From: Jeotgalibacillus campisalis
Lineage (GTDB): Bacteria > Bacillota > Bacilli > Bacillales > Jeotgalibacillaceae
Length of the DNA stretch: 58,645 nucleotides
NCBI RefSeq assembly: GCF_000829515.1
Contig: NZ_JXRR01000006.1
Span: forward strand, 1 to 58,645
Reading direction: 5' to 3'
Below the pieces are notes generated by a model. The model did no database searches. It saw nothing but the letters and a program-made list of their open reading frames with translations, and was not told where the DNA came from. The first letter of the stretch is position 1, and each line of letters opens with the position of its first letter. The translations under genes and the position numbers were made by a program. Of this stretch, positions 18,621 to 30,198 are shown piece after piece.

Positions 18621-19319
18621 ATGGCTAAAAAAGGTAAAAAATACGTTGAAGCTGCAAAGCAGGTAGACCGTACAACTAATTATGGCGTCGTTGAAGCAAT
18701 CGAGCTTGCGAAAAAAACAAGCGTTGTTAAATTTGATGCAACAGTAGAAGTAGCGTTCCGTCTTGGAATCGATACGCGTAAAAACGATCAGCAGATCCGT
18801 GGAGCAGTCGTTCTTCCGAACGGTACTGGTAAAACGCAAAGTGTTCTTGTATTCGCTAAAGGCGAAAAAGCAAAAGAAGCTGAAGCTGCTGGTGCTGACT
18901 TCGTTGGAGAAGGTGACCTTGTTCAAAAGATTCAAGGCGGCTGGTTCGATTTTGACGTAATCGTAGCTACACCTGATATGATGGGTGAAGTTGGTAAACT
19001 TGGACGTGTCCTTGGACCAAAAGGTTTAATGCCAAACCCTAAAACAGGTACTGTAACATTTGATGTTGAAAAAGCTGTTAAAGAAATCAAGGCTGGTAAA
19101 GTAGAATACCGCGCTGAAAAAGCAGGTATCATTCACGTGCCAATCGGTAAAGTTTCTTTCGAGACAGACAAGCTTGTTGAAAACTTCAATACGATTTTTG
19201 ATACAGTGCAAAAAGCTAAGCCTGCTTCATCTAAGGGAACTTACATGAAGTCAGTTGCTGTAACGACAACGATGGGTCCTGGAATTAAAGTAGACTCTTC
19301 TTCCGTTTCTGCAAAGTAA
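18621..19319 (+). CDS. rplA: 50S ribosomal protein L1
   Basis: L1 binds the mobile stalk at the E site and can act as a translational repressor of its operon. The 232-residue protein contains [14 protein letters not shown] at the start, [16 protein letters not shown] and a C-terminal [23 protein letters not shown] precedes the ATG. It is cotranscribed with rplK and is followed by the rplJ promoter. Confidence 0.97.
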   Translation: MAKKGKKYVEAAKQVDRTTNYGVVEAIELAKKTSVVKFDATVEVAFRLGIDTRKNDQQIRGAVVLPNGTGKTQSVLVFAKGEKAKEAEAAGADFVGEGDLVQKIQGGWFDFDVIVATPDMMGEVGKLGRVLGPKGLMPNPKTGTVTFDVEKAVKEIKAGKVEYRAEKAGIIHVPIGKVSFETDKLVENFNTIFDTVQKAKPASSKGTYMKSVAVTTTMGPGIKVDSSSVSAK

Positions 19320-19337
19320 TCAACACTGAAAATATTA

Positions 19338-19366
19338 TTGACAGTGCTATAACCATCTGATATGAT
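19338..19366 (+). promoter_or_regulatory. SigA promoter of rplJ-rplL
   Basis: TTGACA (19338-19343) and TATGAT (19361-19366) are separated by 17 bp, a near-consensus promoter right after the rplA stop. Confidence 0.8.
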
Positions 19367-19374
19367 GATTAGCG

Positions 19375-19516
19375 TTGTGTAAGTATATAACCATTTGTAC
19401 CGCAGACAGCAGGTGTCCATTGGGCTTAATTCCCTGCCGAGGTCATGACGATAAAAGAATTTTCTTTTTATTGAAATGATACGCCTCAATGTCTGCAGCA
19501 GACATTGAGGCTTTTT
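19375..19516 (+). promoter_or_regulatory. L10 ribosomal protein leader with attenuator
   Basis: The region has the conserved L10 leader features: ACCGCAGACAGCAGGTG, then GGGCTTAATTCCCTGCCGAGG, the fold bound by the L10(L12)4 complex. The terminator follows: GCCTCAATGTCT paired with AGACATTGAGGC (19483-19511) and five T. Free L10 should favour termination and so limit rplJ-rplL. The role is known for this leader family in Bacillus; the boundaries are approximate. Confidence 0.88.
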
Positions 19517-19570
19517 GAATGTTCGAACGGTATAAATGAAGCTCCAGACAAACCAACAGGAGGTGTTAAG

Positions 19571-20071
19571 ATGAGCAGCATTATCGAGCAAAAGAAACAA
19601 CTCGTAACAGAAATCCAGGATAAACTTAAAACTAGTGTATCAACGGTTGTTGTAAACTACCGTGGACTATCTGTTGCAGAAGTAACTGAGCTGCGTAAAT
19701 CACTTCGTGAGGCTGGTGTTGAGTTTAAAGTTTATAAAAACTCTATGACACGCCGAGCGGCTGAAGCGGCTGGTCTTGAAGGATTGAACGAAAATCTTAC
19801 TGGACCAAATGCGATTGCTTTCTCTAACGAGGATGTAGTTGCACCTGCGAAGATCATCAATGAATTCGCTAAAAAACATGAAGCGCTTGAAATCAAAGCT
19901 GGTATCATGGACGGTAATATCATCTCTGTTGATGAAGTGAAAGCACTTGCTGAACTTCCATCACGTGACGGACTTCTTTCTATGCTTCTTAGCGTGCTTC
20001 AAGCACCAATGCGCGGATTTGCCGTTGCAACTCAAGCAGTTGCAGATCAAAAAGAAGAACAAGGCGCTTAA
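19571..20071 (+). CDS. rplJ: 50S ribosomal protein L10
   Basis: L10 is the base of the L7/L12 stalk. The 166-residue protein starts [19 protein letters not shown] and has [28 protein letters not shown] and the C-terminal helix that binds L7/L12 dimers. ATG 19571 follows AGGAGGTG; the in-frame upstream ORF extension lies in the terminator of the L10 leader. rplL is 73 bp downstream. Confidence 0.97.
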   Translation: MSSIIEQKKQLVTEIQDKLKTSVSTVVVNYRGLSVAEVTELRKSLREAGVEFKVYKNSMTRRAAEAAGLEGLNENLTGPNAIAFSNEDVVAPAKIINEFAKKHEALEIKAGIMDGNIISVDEVKALAELPSRDGLLSMLLSVLQAPMRGFAVATQAVADQKEEQGA

Positions 20072-20144
20072 TTTTAAGCACTTGAACGCCGGATGACGAT
20101 CATCCAAACAAAAATTAAAACATCCACTAAGGAGGAACTATATC

Positions 20145-20507
20145 ATGACTAAAGAACAAATGATCGAAGCTATCAAAGAAATGACAGTTCTTGAACTGAA
20201 CGACCTTGTTAAAGCAATCGAAGAAGAATTTGGCGTATCTGCTGCTGCTCCTGTAGCTGCTGCTGGTGCTGGTGGCGGAGAAGCTGCTGCTGAGCAAACT
20301 GAATTTGACGTAATCCTTACAAGTGCTGGATCTCAAAAAATCAAAGTTATCAAAGCAGTTCGTGAAATCACAGGTCTTGGCTTGAAAGAAGCTAAAGAAA
20401 TGGTTGATAACACTCCTAAAGCTGTTAAAGAAGGCGCTACGAAAGAAGAAGCTGAAGAACTTAAAGCTAAGCTTGAAGAAGTTGGAGCTGGCGTAGAAGT
20501 TAAGTAA
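20145..20507 (+). CDS. rplL: 50S ribosomal protein L7/L12
   Basis: The 120-residue stalk protein has an N-terminal dimerisation helix region ([19 protein letters not shown]), a flexible Ala/Gly-rich hinge at about residues 35-52, and the C-terminal factor-binding domain with [29 protein letters not shown] precedes the ATG. A terminator 20 bp after the stop closes the rplJ-rplL unit. Confidence 0.98.
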   Translation: MTKEQMIEAIKEMTVLELNDLVKAIEEEFGVSAAAPVAAAGAGGGEAAAEQTEFDVILTSAGSQKIKVIKAVREITGLGLKEAKEMVDNTPKAVKEGATKEEAEELKAKLEEVGAGVEVK

Positions 20508-20524
20508 TAACGGATTGAAAGGAA

Positions 20525-20553
20525 AGCTCGCTTGAATAGGCGGGCTTTTTTTT
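20525..20553 (+). terminator. Intrinsic terminator after rplL
   Basis: AGCTCGCT pairs with GGCGGGCT (two G-U pairs) over a short loop at 20525-20546, followed by a run of eight T. Confidence 0.85.
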
Positions 20554-20612
20554 ACCTCTTTTCTTGAAAACTACATGAAATGAATATGAACGAAATGGGA
20601 GGGTGATCTGAA

Positions 20613-21215
20613 ATGTCAGATCATTATTATTCCAAAGCCCCGGGAACTGAAAGCAACCCGTTGTGGTGGGATTTTACATTGCGGGGACTTACGCTGCGTT
20701 TTAAAACAGACCAGGGAGTTTTTTCTAAAAAAGAAGTAGATTTTGGGTCCAGGGTTTTAATTGAAACCTTTATTGAACCTGAAATAGAGGGTCCGTTGCT
20801 GGATGTAGGATGCGGATATGGTCCGATCGGGCTGGCATTGGCGAAAAGCACTAAGAACAGGGATGTTCATCTTGTAGATGTCAACAATCGTGCGCTAGAC
20901 CTAGCGCGAGAAAATGCTGTGCGAAATGACGTTTCTTTCGTAAAAGTATATGAGAGTGATTGCCTTGACCAAGTGACTACCCGGGAATTTGCTGCAATTC
21001 TCACAAATCCGCCGATTCGTGCAGGAAAAAAAACTGTACACCGAATCTTTGAGCAGAGTGCTGAACGACTGGCTCCCGGAGGAGAACTTTGGGTAGTTAT
21101 TCAAAAAAAGCAGGGCGCTCCCTCGGCAAAAGACAAACTTGAGGAGCTCTTTGGCAATGTAGAAGTGGTTTTGAAGAATAAGGGCTACTTCATTTTGAGG
21201 GCAAAAAGAGTTTGA
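20613..21215 (+). CDS. ybxB: Class I SAM-dependent methyltransferase, RsmC-like (YbxB)
   Basis: The 200-residue protein resembles the C-terminal catalytic half of the 16S rRNA G1207 methyltransferase RsmC. It has a SAM-binding motif LLDVGCGYGPIGLALA (~62-77) and the N-P-P-I/Y catalytic loop as NPPIRAGK (~131-138). It begins SDHYYSKAPGTES. GGAGGGTGA precedes the ATG. It sits between rplL and rpoB as ybxB does in B. subtilis. The substrate is not shown by the sequence; rRNA is likely. Confidence 0.88.
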   Translation: MSDHYYSKAPGTESNPLWWDFTLRGLTLRFKTDQGVFSKKEVDFGSRVLIETFIEPEIEGPLLDVGCGYGPIGLALAKSTKNRDVHLVDVNNRALDLARENAVRNDVSFVKVYESDCLDQVTTREFAAILTNPPIRAGKKTVHRIFEQSAERLAPGGELWVVIQKKQGAPSAKDKLEELFGNVEVVLKNKGYFILRAKRV

Positions 21216-21240
21216 CCCTCTAGTTTTCTTGTGATATTAT
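21212..21240 (+). promoter_or_regulatory. SigA promoter of rpoB-rpoC
   Basis: TTGACC (21212-21217) and TATTAT (21235-21240) are 17 bp apart. The -35 box overlaps the ybxB stop codon. A leader of ~200 nt follows before rpoB; it has no clear terminator. Confidence 0.6.
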
Positions 21241-21443
21241 TATAAGATGCAAAATTATTAACGTCAGTAAGTATGTCCATTTGCATAAATGGATCAGTTT
21301 ATGGCAATAATGGTTTAAATATTGTTCTTTATGTAGAAAATGTGGTTAATAAAAGCCTCGTTTTCTATTTGTCTTATGTCCATTTTGTGATGACATTGAG
21401 CAAAATGGGTCTATTAAAACGCTTGATTTGAGGGGTGAATCAG

Positions 21444-24400
21444 TTGACAGGTCAACTAGTTCAGTATGGACGACACCGCCAGCGCAGAAGTTTTGCGCGT
21501 ATCAGTGAAGTATTGGAACTTCCGAATCTGATTGAGATTCAGACAGCTTCCTATGAATGGTTTTTAGAAGAAGGATTGAGAGAGATGTTTCGCGACATTT
21601 CCCCGATCGAAGACTTCACTGGAAATCTTTCATTAGAATTTATTGATTACAGCCTTGGTGAGCCAAAGTATTCTGTAGATGAATCAAAAGAACGCGATGT
21701 AACGTATTCTGCACCGCTTCGTGTAAAGGTTCGACTATTGAATAAAGATACCGGAGAAGTAAAAGATCAAGATGTATTTATGGGAGATTTCCCTGTGATG
21801 ACAGAAACAGGGACGTTCATCATTAATGGAGCTGAACGTGTTATTGTTTCCCAGCTTGTTCGATCGCCAAGTGTGTATTACCACGGTAAGATGGATAAAA
21901 ACGGAAAAAGAGGCTTCGGGGCAACGGTAATTCCTAACCGCGGAGCATGGCTTGAGTATGAAACCGATGCAAAAGACGTTGTTCACGTTCGTATTGATCG
22001 TACTCGTAAGCTTCCTGTAACAGTTTTATTGCGTGCTCTTGGCTTTGGGACAGATCAAGAAATCATTGATTTGATCGGAGACAATGAATACATCCGTAAT
22101 ACGCTTGAAAAAGATAATACGGAAACGGTTGATAAAGCGTTGCTGGAAATCTATGAGCGGCTTCGCCCTGGTGAACCGCCGACTGTAGATAACGCAAAGA
22201 GTCTGTTAGAATCCCGATTCTTCGATCCGAAGCGATATGACCTGGCTAATGTAGGTCGATATAAAATGAATAAAAAGCTTAACATTAAGAACCGTCTGTT
22301 TGGACAAGTGCTGGCAGAAACTCTAGCAGATCCGGAAACTGGCGAGATTCTCGCAGAAAAAGGGACTACGCTTGATCGACGGAACCTTGATAAGCTTATT
22401 CCTTACCTTGAAAAAGGTGTTGGTTTTAAAACCATTAACCATTCAGGCAGTGTAATTGAAGAAGATTTAACCCTTCAATCAATTAAGATTCAAGTTCCAA
22501 ACGCAGATAGTGACAAAGAAATCCTGGTAACCGGAAATGCTTATGTGGATGATAGTGTGAAAAACATTACAGCCGCAGATATCATCTCTTCTATCAGTTA
22601 TTTCTTTAATCTATTACACGGTGTAGGTTTAACAGATGATATCGATCATCTTGGAAATCGTCGACTGCGTTCTGTGGGTGAGCTTCTGCAAAATCAGTTC
22701 CGTATTGGTCTTTCCCGTATGGAGCGTGTGGTTCGTGAAAGAATGTCCATTCAGGACACAAACACAATTACACCACAGCAGCTAATTAACATTCGCCCTG
22801 TCATTGCATCTATTAAAGAGTTTTTCGGCAGCTCCCAGTTATCTCAATTTATGGACCAGACAAATCCGTTAGCTGAATTGACGCATAAACGCCGTCTATC
22901 AGCACTTGGACCCGGTGGTTTAACACGTGAGCGTGCGGGCTTTGAAGTACGTGACGTTCATTACTCCCACTACGGCCGCATGTGTCCGATTGAGACTCCT
23001 GAGGGTCCGAATATCGGACTGATCAACTCCCTGTCAAGTTTCGCAAAGGTAAACCGTTTCGGATTTATTGAAACGCCTTATCGCCGTGTAGACCCTGATA
23101 CAGGTAAAGTTACAGACCGTATAGACTATTTAACTGCAGATGAAGAAGATAATTATGTTGTCGCACAAGCTAATGCCCGTCTAGGTGATGACGGCTCGTT
23201 CCTTGATGATGAAGTAGTATCGCGTTTCCGCGGTGAAAATACCGTAATTAGACGTGATCGACTGGATTACATGGACGTATCACCAAAACAGGTAGTATCT
23301 GCTGCAACAGCATGTATTCCTTTCTTGGAAAATGATGACTCCAACCGTGCACTAATGGGTGCGAACATGCAGCGTCAAGCGGTGCCTTTGCTAAATCCTG
23401 AAGCGCCATTTGTGGGTACAGGAATGGAGCATGTTTCAGCTAAAGATTCAGGTGCTGCTGTCATTAATAAACATGAAGGTATTGTTGAGCGCGTTCAAGC
23501 GAGTCAGGTTTGGGTTCGCAGACTTGTCGACATCGACGGCAATGAAACAGAAGGCGATCTTGATAAATACAGAATGCAAAAATTCGTTCGTTCAAATCAG
23601 GGGACCTGCTATAATCAGCGCCCGATCGTTTCTGTAGGAGATCGTGTTGTAAAAGGTGAGATCCTTGCAGACGGTCCATCTATGGAATTAGGCGAACTCG
23701 CTTTAGGCCGTAACGTACTAGTCGGCTTTATGACTTGGGACGGTTACAACTATGAGGATGCTGTCATCATGAGTGAGCGTTTGGTAAAAGACGATGTTTA
23801 CACGTCGATCCATATTGAAGAATATGAATCAGAGTCACGTGATACAAAGCTTGGACCTGAAGAGATCACGCGTGATATTCCAAACGTCGGGGAAGATGCA
23901 CTCCGCAATCTTGATGAGCGTGGAATCATTCGAATCGGTGCGGAAGTAAAAGACGGGGACATTCTTGTTGGGAAAGTAACGCCTAAAGGTGTAACGGAAC
24001 TGACAGCGGAAGAACGGCTGCTTCATGCCATCTTCGGCGAGAAGGCCCGCGAAGTCAGAGATACATCGCTACGGGTTCCGCATGGTGCCGGAGGAATTAT
24101 TCTTGATGTGAAGATTTTCAACCGTGAAGACGGAGATGAGCTTCCACCGGGAGTTAACCAGCTGGTTCGTGCTTATATCGTTCAAAAGAGAAAAATCTCT
24201 GTTGGGGATAAAATGGCAGGCCGCCACGGGAATAAAGGTGTAATTTCAAGAATTCTTCCAGAAGAAGATATGCCGTATATGCCTGACGGAACACCGATTG
24301 ACATTATGTTAAACCCTCTTGGTGTACCATCACGTATGAATATCGGACAAGTGCTGGAAATGCATATGGGCATGGCTGCACGCGCAATGGGTATTCATAT

Positions 24401-25004
24401 TGCAACACCGGTATTTGATGGTGCGAACGAGGAAGATGTGTGGGCTACTATTGAAGAAGCCGGCATGTCTCGAGACGGAAAAACCGTTTTATATGACGGC
24501 AGATCCGGAGATCCGTTTGATAACCGTGTATCAGTTGGCGTCATGTACATGATCAAGCTTGCTCACATGGTTGATGATAAACTTCACGCTCGTTCAACAG
24601 GTCCTTACTCACTTGTTACTCAGCAGCCGCTGGGTGGTAAAGCGCAGTTTGGCGGACAGCGTTTTGGTGAGATGGAAGTATGGGCTCTTGAAGCATATGG
24701 AGCTGCTTACACGCTGCAGGAAATTTTGACTGTGAAGTCGGATGATGTTGTAGGACGTGTTAAAACATACGAAGCCATCGTCAAAGGCGACAGTGTACCT
24801 GAACCGGGTGTACCTGAATCATTCAAAGTATTGATTAAAGAGCTTCAAAGCTTAGGTATGGACGTGAAGATGCTGTCAAGCAATGACGAAGAAATTGAAA
24901 TGCGTGACGTTGATGATGAAGAAGATATTCATCAGGCAGATGCATTAAATATTGCACCGGAAACCGATGTACTGACATCAGAAACCGTTGCGGCAAAAGA
25001 ATGA
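21444..25004 (+). CDS. rpoB: DNA-directed RNA polymerase subunit beta
   Basis: This is the 1186-residue beta subunit. It opens [19 protein letters not shown]. The rifampicin-binding cluster reads [16 protein letters not shown] and [14 protein letters not shown] (about 465-495) with the wild-type residues at the usual resistance positions. [13 protein letters not shown] and the C-terminal [19 protein letters not shown] clamp/switch segment are present. I chose TTG at 21444, as in B. subtilis, because GAGGGGTGA (21430-21438) is then a well spaced ribosome binding site; an in-frame GTG at 21435 lies inside that site. rpoC follows 66 bp later. Confidence 0.97.
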   Translation: MTGQLVQYGRHRQRRSFARISEVLELPNLIEIQTASYEWFLEEGLREMFRDISPIEDFTGNLSLEFIDYSLGEPKYSVDESKERDVTYSAPLRVKVRLLNKDTGEVKDQDVFMGDFPVMTETGTFIINGAERVIVSQLVRSPSVYYHGKMDKNGKRGFGATVIPNRGAWLEYETDAKDVVHVRIDRTRKLPVTVLLRALGFGTDQEIIDLIGDNEYIRNTLEKDNTETVDKALLEIYERLRPGEPPTVDNAKSLLESRFFDPKRYDLANVGRYKMNKKLNIKNRLFGQVLAETLADPETGEILAEKGTTLDRRNLDKLIPYLEKGVGFKTINHSGSVIEEDLTLQSIKIQVPNADSDKEILVTGNAYVDDSVKNITAADIISSISYFFNLLHGVGLTDDIDHLGNRRLRSVGELLQNQFRIGLSRMERVVRERMSIQDTNTITPQQLINIRPVIASIKEFFGSSQLSQFMDQTNPLAELTHKRRLSALGPGGLTRERAGFEVRDVHYSHYGRMCPIETPEGPNIGLINSLSSFAKVNRFGFIETPYRRVDPDTGKVTDRIDYLTADEEDNYVVAQANARLGDDGSFLDDEVVSRFRGENTVIRRDRLDYMDVSPKQVVSAATACIPFLENDDSNRALMGANMQRQAVPLLNPEAPFVGTGMEHVSAKDSGAAVINKHEGIVERVQASQVWVRRLVDIDGNETEGDLDKYRMQKFVRSNQGTCYNQRPIVSVGDRVVKGEILADGPSMELGELALGRNVLVGFMTWDGYNYEDAVIMSERLVKDDVYTSIHIEEYESESRDTKLGPEEITRDIPNVGEDALRNLDERGIIRIGAEVKDGDILVGKVTPKGVTELTAEERLLHAIFGEKAREVRDTSLRVPHGAGGIILDVKIFNREDGDELPPGVNQLVRAYIVQKRKISVGDKMAGRHGNKGVISRILPEEDMPYMPDGTPIDIMLNPLGVPSRMNIGQVLEMHMGMAARAMGIHIATPVFDGANEEDVWATIEEAGMSRDGKTVLYDGRSGDPFDNRVSVGVMYMIKLAHMVDDKLHARSTGPYSLVTQQPLGGKAQFGGQRFGEMEVWALEAYGAAYTLQEILTVKSDDVVGRVKTYEAIVKGDSVPEPGVPESFKVLIKELQSLGMDVKMLSSNDEEIEMRDVDDEEDIHQADALNIAPETDVLTSETVAAKE

Positions 25005-25070
25005 TAAATATAATTGTGCAGATAACCGACAAAAGGGCAAAACCTGTAAACGAAAAGGGAGGTAGGCTCC

Positions 25071-28000
25071 TTGATAGATGTTAATAATTTCGAGTATATG
25101 AAAATTGGTTTGGCTGCTCCGGATAAAATCCGTTCATGGTCTTTCGGAGAAGTCAAAAAACCAGAAACCATTAACTATCGTACGTTAAAGCCTGAAAAGG
25201 ATGGTCTATTCTGTGAGCGTATTTTTGGTCCTCAAAAAGACTGGGAATGCCATTGTGGTAAATACAAACGCGTCCGCTACAAGGGCGTTGTTTGTGACCG
25301 CTGCGGAGTAGAAGTTACACGTGCCAAAGTGCGCCGTGAACGAATGGGGCACATCGAATTGGCTGCGCCTGTTTCACACATCTGGTACTTCAAAGGAATT
25401 CCAAGCCGTATGGGACTTGTTCTTGACATGTCACCGCGTGCGCTGGAAGAAGTTATTTACTTCGCTTCTTATGTTGTAACTGAATCAGGGGATACAGCGC
25501 TTGAGAAAAAACAGCTGCTATCTGAAAAAGAATATCGTGCATATCGCGATAAATACAGCAATAAATTCCAGGCCGCAATGGGTGCAGAAGCCATTAAAAA
25601 GCTTCTTCAGGACCTTGATCTGGACAAAGAGGCAGAAATGCTGAAGGAAGAACTGAAAACTGCTCAGGGCCAGCGTCGTACACGTGCGATTAAACGTCTG
25701 GAAGTAGTGGAATCTTTCCGTAACTCGGGTAACTATCCGGATTGGATGATTCTTGATGTGCTACCTGTCATTCCGCCGGAACTTCGTCCGATGGTCCAAC
25801 TTGACGGTGGTCGTTTTGCTACATCAGATTTAAATGATCTGTATCGCCGTGTGATAAACCGGAACAATCGATTGAAACGCCTTCTGGATCTTGGTGCACC
25901 AAGCATCATCGTTCAGAATGAAAAGCGTATGCTTCAAGAAGCTGTAGATGCACTGATTGATAATGGCCGTCGAGGCCGTCCTGTAACAGGGCCGGGTAAT
26001 CGTCCATTGAAATCACTTTCTCACATGCTGAAAGGTAAGCAGGGCCGTTTCCGTCAAAATCTTCTTGGTAAACGTGTGGACTATTCAGGCCGTTCCGTTA
26101 TCGTAGTAGGTCCAAACTTGAAAATGTATCAGTGTGGACTTCCGAAAGAAATGGCGCTTGAACTATTTAAGCCGTTTGTTATGAAGGAACTGGTTGAACG
26201 CGGGCTCGCTCATAACATTAAAAGTGCGAAGCGCAAGATAGAACGTGTACACAGTGAAGTGTGGGACGTGCTTGAGGATGTAATCAAGGAACACCCTGTA
26301 TTGTTAAACCGGGCACCGACTCTTCACCGTCTTGGAATTCAAGCGTTTGAACCGACGCTTGTAGAAGGCCGTGCAATCCGTCTGCATCCTCTTGTATGTA
26401 CTGCATACAATGCTGACTTTGATGGTGACCAAATGGCAGTTCACGTTCCGCTTTCATCCGAAGCTCAAGCCGAGGCACGCCTGCTTATGCTGGCTGCACA
26501 AAACATCTTGAATCCTAAAGATGGTAAACCTGTAGTAACGCCGTCTCAGGATATGGTATTAGGTAACTACTACCTGACTCTTGAACGTAAAGATGCTATA
26601 GGAGAAGGTAAAGTATTCAGAGATGCCGATGAAGTACTTCTTGCGTATCAAAATGGATATGTCCACCTTCATAGCCGCATAGCTATTCATGCAAGCGCGG
26701 TGAAAAAGGATAACTTTACAGAAGAGCAAAGCAAACAACTATTGCTAACAACTCCTGGGAAGATTATCTTTAACGAAATTCTTCCTAAGTCGTTCCCTTA
26801 CATCAATGAGCCGACTATGGATAACTTGGAAGTGGCAACACCTGACAAGTTCTTCGTTGCACCGACGACAGATGTAAAAGAATATTTCAAATCAAGTGAG
26901 TTAATCTCACCATTTAAAAAGAAATATCTTGGTAATGTCATCGCTGAAGTATTCAAGCGATTCCATATCACAGATACGTCAAGAATGCTCGACAGCATGA
27001 AAAACCTGGGCTTTAAGCACTCTACTCGCGCCGGTATAACGATCGGTATCGCTGATATCGTTGTATTACCTGAGAAGCAAGTGGTCTTGAAAGATGCACA
27101 GGAAAGAGTTGATAAAGTTACGAAACAGTTCCGACGCGGTTTAATTACTGAAGAAGAACGCTACGACCGTGTTATCTCGATCTGGAGTGCGGCAAAAGAC
27201 GTCATTCAAGATAAGCTAATGCTGACGCTTGATAGTCTGAACCCTATCTACATGATGAGTGACTCAGGTGCACGTGGTAACGCATCTAACTTTACGCAGC
27301 TGGCTGGTATGCGTGGTCTGATGGCCAATCCGGCTGGACGTATCATTGAGCTTCCAATCAAATCAAGTTTCCGTGAAGGACTGACAGTTCTCGAGTACTT
27401 TATCTCTACTCACGGTGCTCGTAAAGGTCTTGCCGATACAGCACTTAAGACGGCTGACTCAGGTTACCTTACTCGTCGTCTTGTTGATGTGGCTCAAGAT
27501 GTAATTGTGCGGGAAGAAGATTGTGGAACAGATCGCGGACTTCGCGTAAGTGCGCTGAAAGATGGAACAGAAACGATTGAACCTCTTGATGAGCGCTTAG
27601 AAGGACGTTATTCGAACCAGACAGTCAGACACCCTGAAAATGGTAAAGTGTTTGTAAAACGCAACGAGCTGATTACAGAAGATATCGCGCGTCAAATTAT
27701 CGAAGCAGGTATTGAAGAAGTTTCTATTCGTTCTGCATTTACATGCAACACACGTCATGGCGTATGTGAGAAATGTTATGGTAAGAACCTTGCAACTGGA
27801 GAAAAGGTTGAAGTGGGAGAAGCAGTTGGAATTATTGCAGCTCAATCAATCGGAGAACCAGGAACACAGCTTACTATGCGTACTTTCCATACAGGCGGGG
27901 TAGCAGGAGACGATATTACCCAAGGTCTTCCACGTATCCAGGAAATCTTCGAGGCTCGTAATCCGAAAGGACAAGCGGTGATCTCAGAGATTGATGGTGT

Positions 28001-28670
28001 CGTAACGGCAGTCAGCGAAGGCAAAGATCGTCAGCAGGAAATCACTGTTAAGGGTGATGTTGAAACAAGAAGCTATACAGCTCCTTATACAGCGCGCTTA
28101 AAAGTGGGCATTGATGACGTGATTGCTCGCGGGCAGGAACTGACTGAAGGTTCTATCGATCCGAAAGAATTAATTAAAATCCGGGACGTTTCTGCTGTTC
28201 AGGAATACTTGCTGAAAGAAGTTCAGAAAGTATACCGCATGCAGGGCGTTGAGATCGGTGATAAGCACGTAGAGGTAATGGTACGCCAGATGCTTCGTAA
28301 AGTCCGTGTCATTGAAGCCGGTCAAACAGAATTGCTGCCTGGTTCTTTACTTGATGTCCACCAATTTATGGAGGCCAACAAAAAAGTACTGTTGACAGGT
28401 AAGAAACCGGCAACGGGACGTCCATTGATTCTTGGAATCACGAAGGCTTCTCTTGAAACCGAATCCTTCTTATCTGCAGCATCCTTCCAGGAAACAACTC
28501 GTGTTCTTACGGATGCAGCAATCAAAGGCAAGCGTGATGAACTTCTAGGTCTTAAAGAGAATGTTATCATCGGTAAACTTGTTCCAGCAGGAACAGGAAT
28601 GCAGCGTTATCGCCAGGCTGAAATCGACTCAGAAGACAAAACGGCAGAAGAGGCAGTTACAGTCGACTAA
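25071..28670 (+). CDS. rpoC: DNA-directed RNA polymerase subunit beta'
   Basis: This is the 1199-residue beta' subunit. It contains an N-terminal zinc finger ([21 protein letters not shown], cysteines around residues 60-78), the catalytic NADFDGD (~447-453) with three Mg-binding aspartates, the bridge/trigger region ([20 protein letters not shown]) and a second zinc site ([15 protein letters not shown]). The TTG start at 25071 follows GGGAGGTAGG and gives [14 protein letters not shown] strong terminator follows. Confidence 0.97.
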   Translation: MIDVNNFEYMKIGLAAPDKIRSWSFGEVKKPETINYRTLKPEKDGLFCERIFGPQKDWECHCGKYKRVRYKGVVCDRCGVEVTRAKVRRERMGHIELAAPVSHIWYFKGIPSRMGLVLDMSPRALEEVIYFASYVVTESGDTALEKKQLLSEKEYRAYRDKYSNKFQAAMGAEAIKKLLQDLDLDKEAEMLKEELKTAQGQRRTRAIKRLEVVESFRNSGNYPDWMILDVLPVIPPELRPMVQLDGGRFATSDLNDLYRRVINRNNRLKRLLDLGAPSIIVQNEKRMLQEAVDALIDNGRRGRPVTGPGNRPLKSLSHMLKGKQGRFRQNLLGKRVDYSGRSVIVVGPNLKMYQCGLPKEMALELFKPFVMKELVERGLAHNIKSAKRKIERVHSEVWDVLEDVIKEHPVLLNRAPTLHRLGIQAFEPTLVEGRAIRLHPLVCTAYNADFDGDQMAVHVPLSSEAQAEARLLMLAAQNILNPKDGKPVVTPSQDMVLGNYYLTLERKDAIGEGKVFRDADEVLLAYQNGYVHLHSRIAIHASAVKKDNFTEEQSKQLLLTTPGKIIFNEILPKSFPYINEPTMDNLEVATPDKFFVAPTTDVKEYFKSSELISPFKKKYLGNVIAEVFKRFHITDTSRMLDSMKNLGFKHSTRAGITIGIADIVVLPEKQVVLKDAQERVDKVTKQFRRGLITEEERYDRVISIWSAAKDVIQDKLMLTLDSLNPIYMMSDSGARGNASNFTQLAGMRGLMANPAGRIIELPIKSSFREGLTVLEYFISTHGARKGLADTALKTADSGYLTRRLVDVAQDVIVREEDCGTDRGLRVSALKDGTETIEPLDERLEGRYSNQTVRHPENGKVFVKRNELITEDIARQIIEAGIEEVSIRSAFTCNTRHGVCEKCYGKNLATGEKVEVGEAVGIIAAQSIGEPGTQLTMRTFHTGGVAGDDITQGLPRIQEIFEARNPKGQAVISEIDGVVTAVSEGKDRQQEITVKGDVETRSYTAPYTARLKVGIDDVIARGQELTEGSIDPKELIKIRDVSAVQEYLLKEVQKVYRMQGVEIGDKHVEVMVRQMLRKVRVIEAGQTELLPGSLLDVHQFMEANKKVLLTGKKPATGRPLILGITKASLETESFLSAASFQETTRVLTDAAIKGKRDELLGLKENVIIGKLVPAGTGMQRYRQAEIDSEDKTAEEAVTVD

Positions 28671-28733
28671 GATCGGTATATGATCAGATTTAGTACCGGT
28701 CAGAATCAAAATTGGCCGGCTGAAGAAAGAAAA

Positions 28734-28779
28734 GAGAATGCGGTACTGGATTAAGTACCGCATTCTCAATTTCTTTTAT
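28734..28779 (+). terminator. Intrinsic terminator after rpoC
   Basis: A perfect 14-bp stem (GAGAATGCGGTACT with AGTACCGCATTCTC, 28734-28767) and a 6-nt loop precede a T-rich stretch AATTTCTTTTA. The T-run is interrupted, so some readthrough is possible. Confidence 0.8.
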
Positions 28780-28785
28780 ATAATG

Positions 28786-28814
28786 TTGACATCAACTAGA
28801 TGAGATGATAATAT
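28786..28814 (+). promoter_or_regulatory. SigA promoter of the ybxF-rpsL-rpsG-fusA unit
   Basis: TTGACA (28786-28791) is 17 bp from TAATAT (28809-28814). It starts just after the rpoC terminator and would drive the L7Ae-like gene and the str operon. Confidence 0.7.
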
Positions 28815-28862
28815 ATTCAAGGTTGCTCCTATTCGTAACCTGTTACTTTGGAGGATATGAAG

Positions 28863-29111
28863 ATGTCTTATGAAAAAGTATCACAGGCTGAACACATCAT
28901 TGTAGGATCCAAACAAGTCGTAAAGGCCCTCAAGGCAGGTTCAATCCGAGAGGTGATCATCGCTGATGATGCGGATGTCCATGTGATTGATAAAATCATA
29001 AACACCGCTAAAGATATGAACGTGTCAGTTTCCCATGTAGACTCTATGAAGAAGCTGGGGAAAGCATGCGGGATCGAAGTCGGTGCTGCTGCGGTAGCCA
29101 TTACTGTTTAA
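28863..29111 (+). CDS. rplGB: L7Ae-family ribosomal protein (YbxF / L7Ae-like)
   Basis: The 82-residue L7Ae/L30e-fold protein binds kink-turn RNA in B. subtilis. It has [22 protein letters not shown], a central [13 protein letters not shown] and the C-terminal [20 protein letters not shown] 28863 follows TTTGGAGG; the in-frame ATG at 28848 lies too close to that site. It stands before rpsL, as ybxF does in B. subtilis, and may be a minor ribosome-associated protein. Confidence 0.92.
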   Translation: MSYEKVSQAEHIIVGSKQVVKALKAGSIREVIIADDADVHVIDKIINTAKDMNVSVSHVDSMKKLGKACGIEVGAAAVAITV

Positions 29112-29213
29112 AGATGTTTTTGTAGTGTAGTACTACAAAGGCTTTGTTTTTACCTAAAAATGAACCACCAGGATGTGTGGGCTTACACCAATTTTGAAGG
29201 GAGGAAAAAACTC

Positions 29214-29636
29214 ATGCCAACTATTAACCAATTAGTGCGCAAGCCGCGTCAATCTAAAGGCACGAAGTCAACTTCACCAGCACTTAACAAGGGATACAAC
29301 AGCTTTAAAAAGAAAGCAACTGATGTATCTTCTCCGCAAAAACGTGGTGTATGTACTCGTGTTGGTACAATGACACCGAAGAAACCGAACTCGGCTCTTC
29401 GTAAATATGCACGTGTACGTTTGACAAACATGATCGAAGTAACGGCTTATATTCCAGGTATCGGACACAATCTGCAAGAGCACAGTGTAGTGCTTATTCG
29501 CGGAGGACGTGTAAAAGATTTACCAGGGGTACGTTACCACATCGTTCGTGGTGCTCTTGATACTGCTGGTGTAGACGGACGCCGTCAAGGACGTTCTCTA
29601 TACGGTACTAAGAGACCAAAAGAAAAGAAATCCTAA
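29214..29636 (+). CDS. rpsL: 30S ribosomal protein S12
   Basis: S12 sits at the decoding centre and sets translation accuracy. The 140-residue protein has [11 protein letters not shown], the decoding loops [17 protein letters not shown] and [13 protein letters not shown]. The lysines in TPKK and RVKD where streptomycin resistance usually arises are unchanged. The ATG at 29214 follows AAGGGAGGA. rpsG follows 41 bp later. Confidence 0.98.
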   Translation: MPTINQLVRKPRQSKGTKSTSPALNKGYNSFKKKATDVSSPQKRGVCTRVGTMTPKKPNSALRKYARVRLTNMIEVTAYIPGIGHNLQEHSVVLIRGGRVKDLPGVRYHIVRGALDTAGVDGRRQGRSLYGTKRPKEKKS

Positions 29637-29677
29637 ATTGATTTTAAATAGATTTTCTCGTGAAAGGAGGAACACAC

Positions 29678-30148
29678 ATGCCTCGTAAAGGTGCAGTAGC
29701 AAAACGTGACGTGTTGCCAGATCCAATTTATAATTCGAAACTGGTTACTCGTTTAATCAACAAAATTATGGTAGACGGTAAAAGAGGTACAGCTCAAAAA
29801 ATTCTTTATTCAGCGTTTAATGTCATTCAGGAACGCAGCGGTAAAGATGCTCTTGAGGTGTTTGATCAAGCTCTTAAAAACATCATGCCAGTTCTTGAAG
29901 TTCGCGCACGCCGTGTTGGTGGAGCTAACTATCAGGTACCGGTTGAAGTACGTCCTGAGCGTCGTACAACTCTTGGTCTTCGCTGGTTGGTAGATCATTC
30001 ACGTAAACGTGGAGAAAAAACTATGCAAGAACGTCTAGCTAACGAAATTCTTGATGCAGCAAACAATACTGGAGCTGCAGTTAAGAAACGTGAAGATACT
30101 CATAAAATGGCAGAAGCTAATAAAGCATTTGCTCATTATCGCTGGTAA
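29678..30148 (+). CDS. rpsG: 30S ribosomal protein S7
   Basis: S7 nucleates assembly of the 30S head. The 156-residue protein has [16 protein letters not shown], the rRNA-binding [17 protein letters not shown] and the C-terminal [24 protein letters not shown] precedes ATG 29678. It is in the str operon between rpsL and fusA. Confidence 0.98.
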   Translation: MPRKGAVAKRDVLPDPIYNSKLVTRLINKIMVDGKRGTAQKILYSAFNVIQERSGKDALEVFDQALKNIMPVLEVRARRVGGANYQVPVEVRPERRTTLGLRWLVDHSRKRGEKTMQERLANEILDAANNTGAAVKKREDTHKMAEANKAFAHYRW

Positions 30149-30198
30149 GATTGAACGCAGTTTCGACTATATTACCATCTTAGGAAGGAGAAAGACCC

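Noticed and set aside
22820-22940. Rifampicin-resistance changes in rpoB
   Set aside because: The cluster I residues in [13 protein letters not shown] and [12 protein letters not shown] are the usual wild-type ones.
29214-29636. Streptomycin-resistance changes in rpsL
   Set aside because: The lysines in TPKKPNS and GGRVKDLPG are unchanged.
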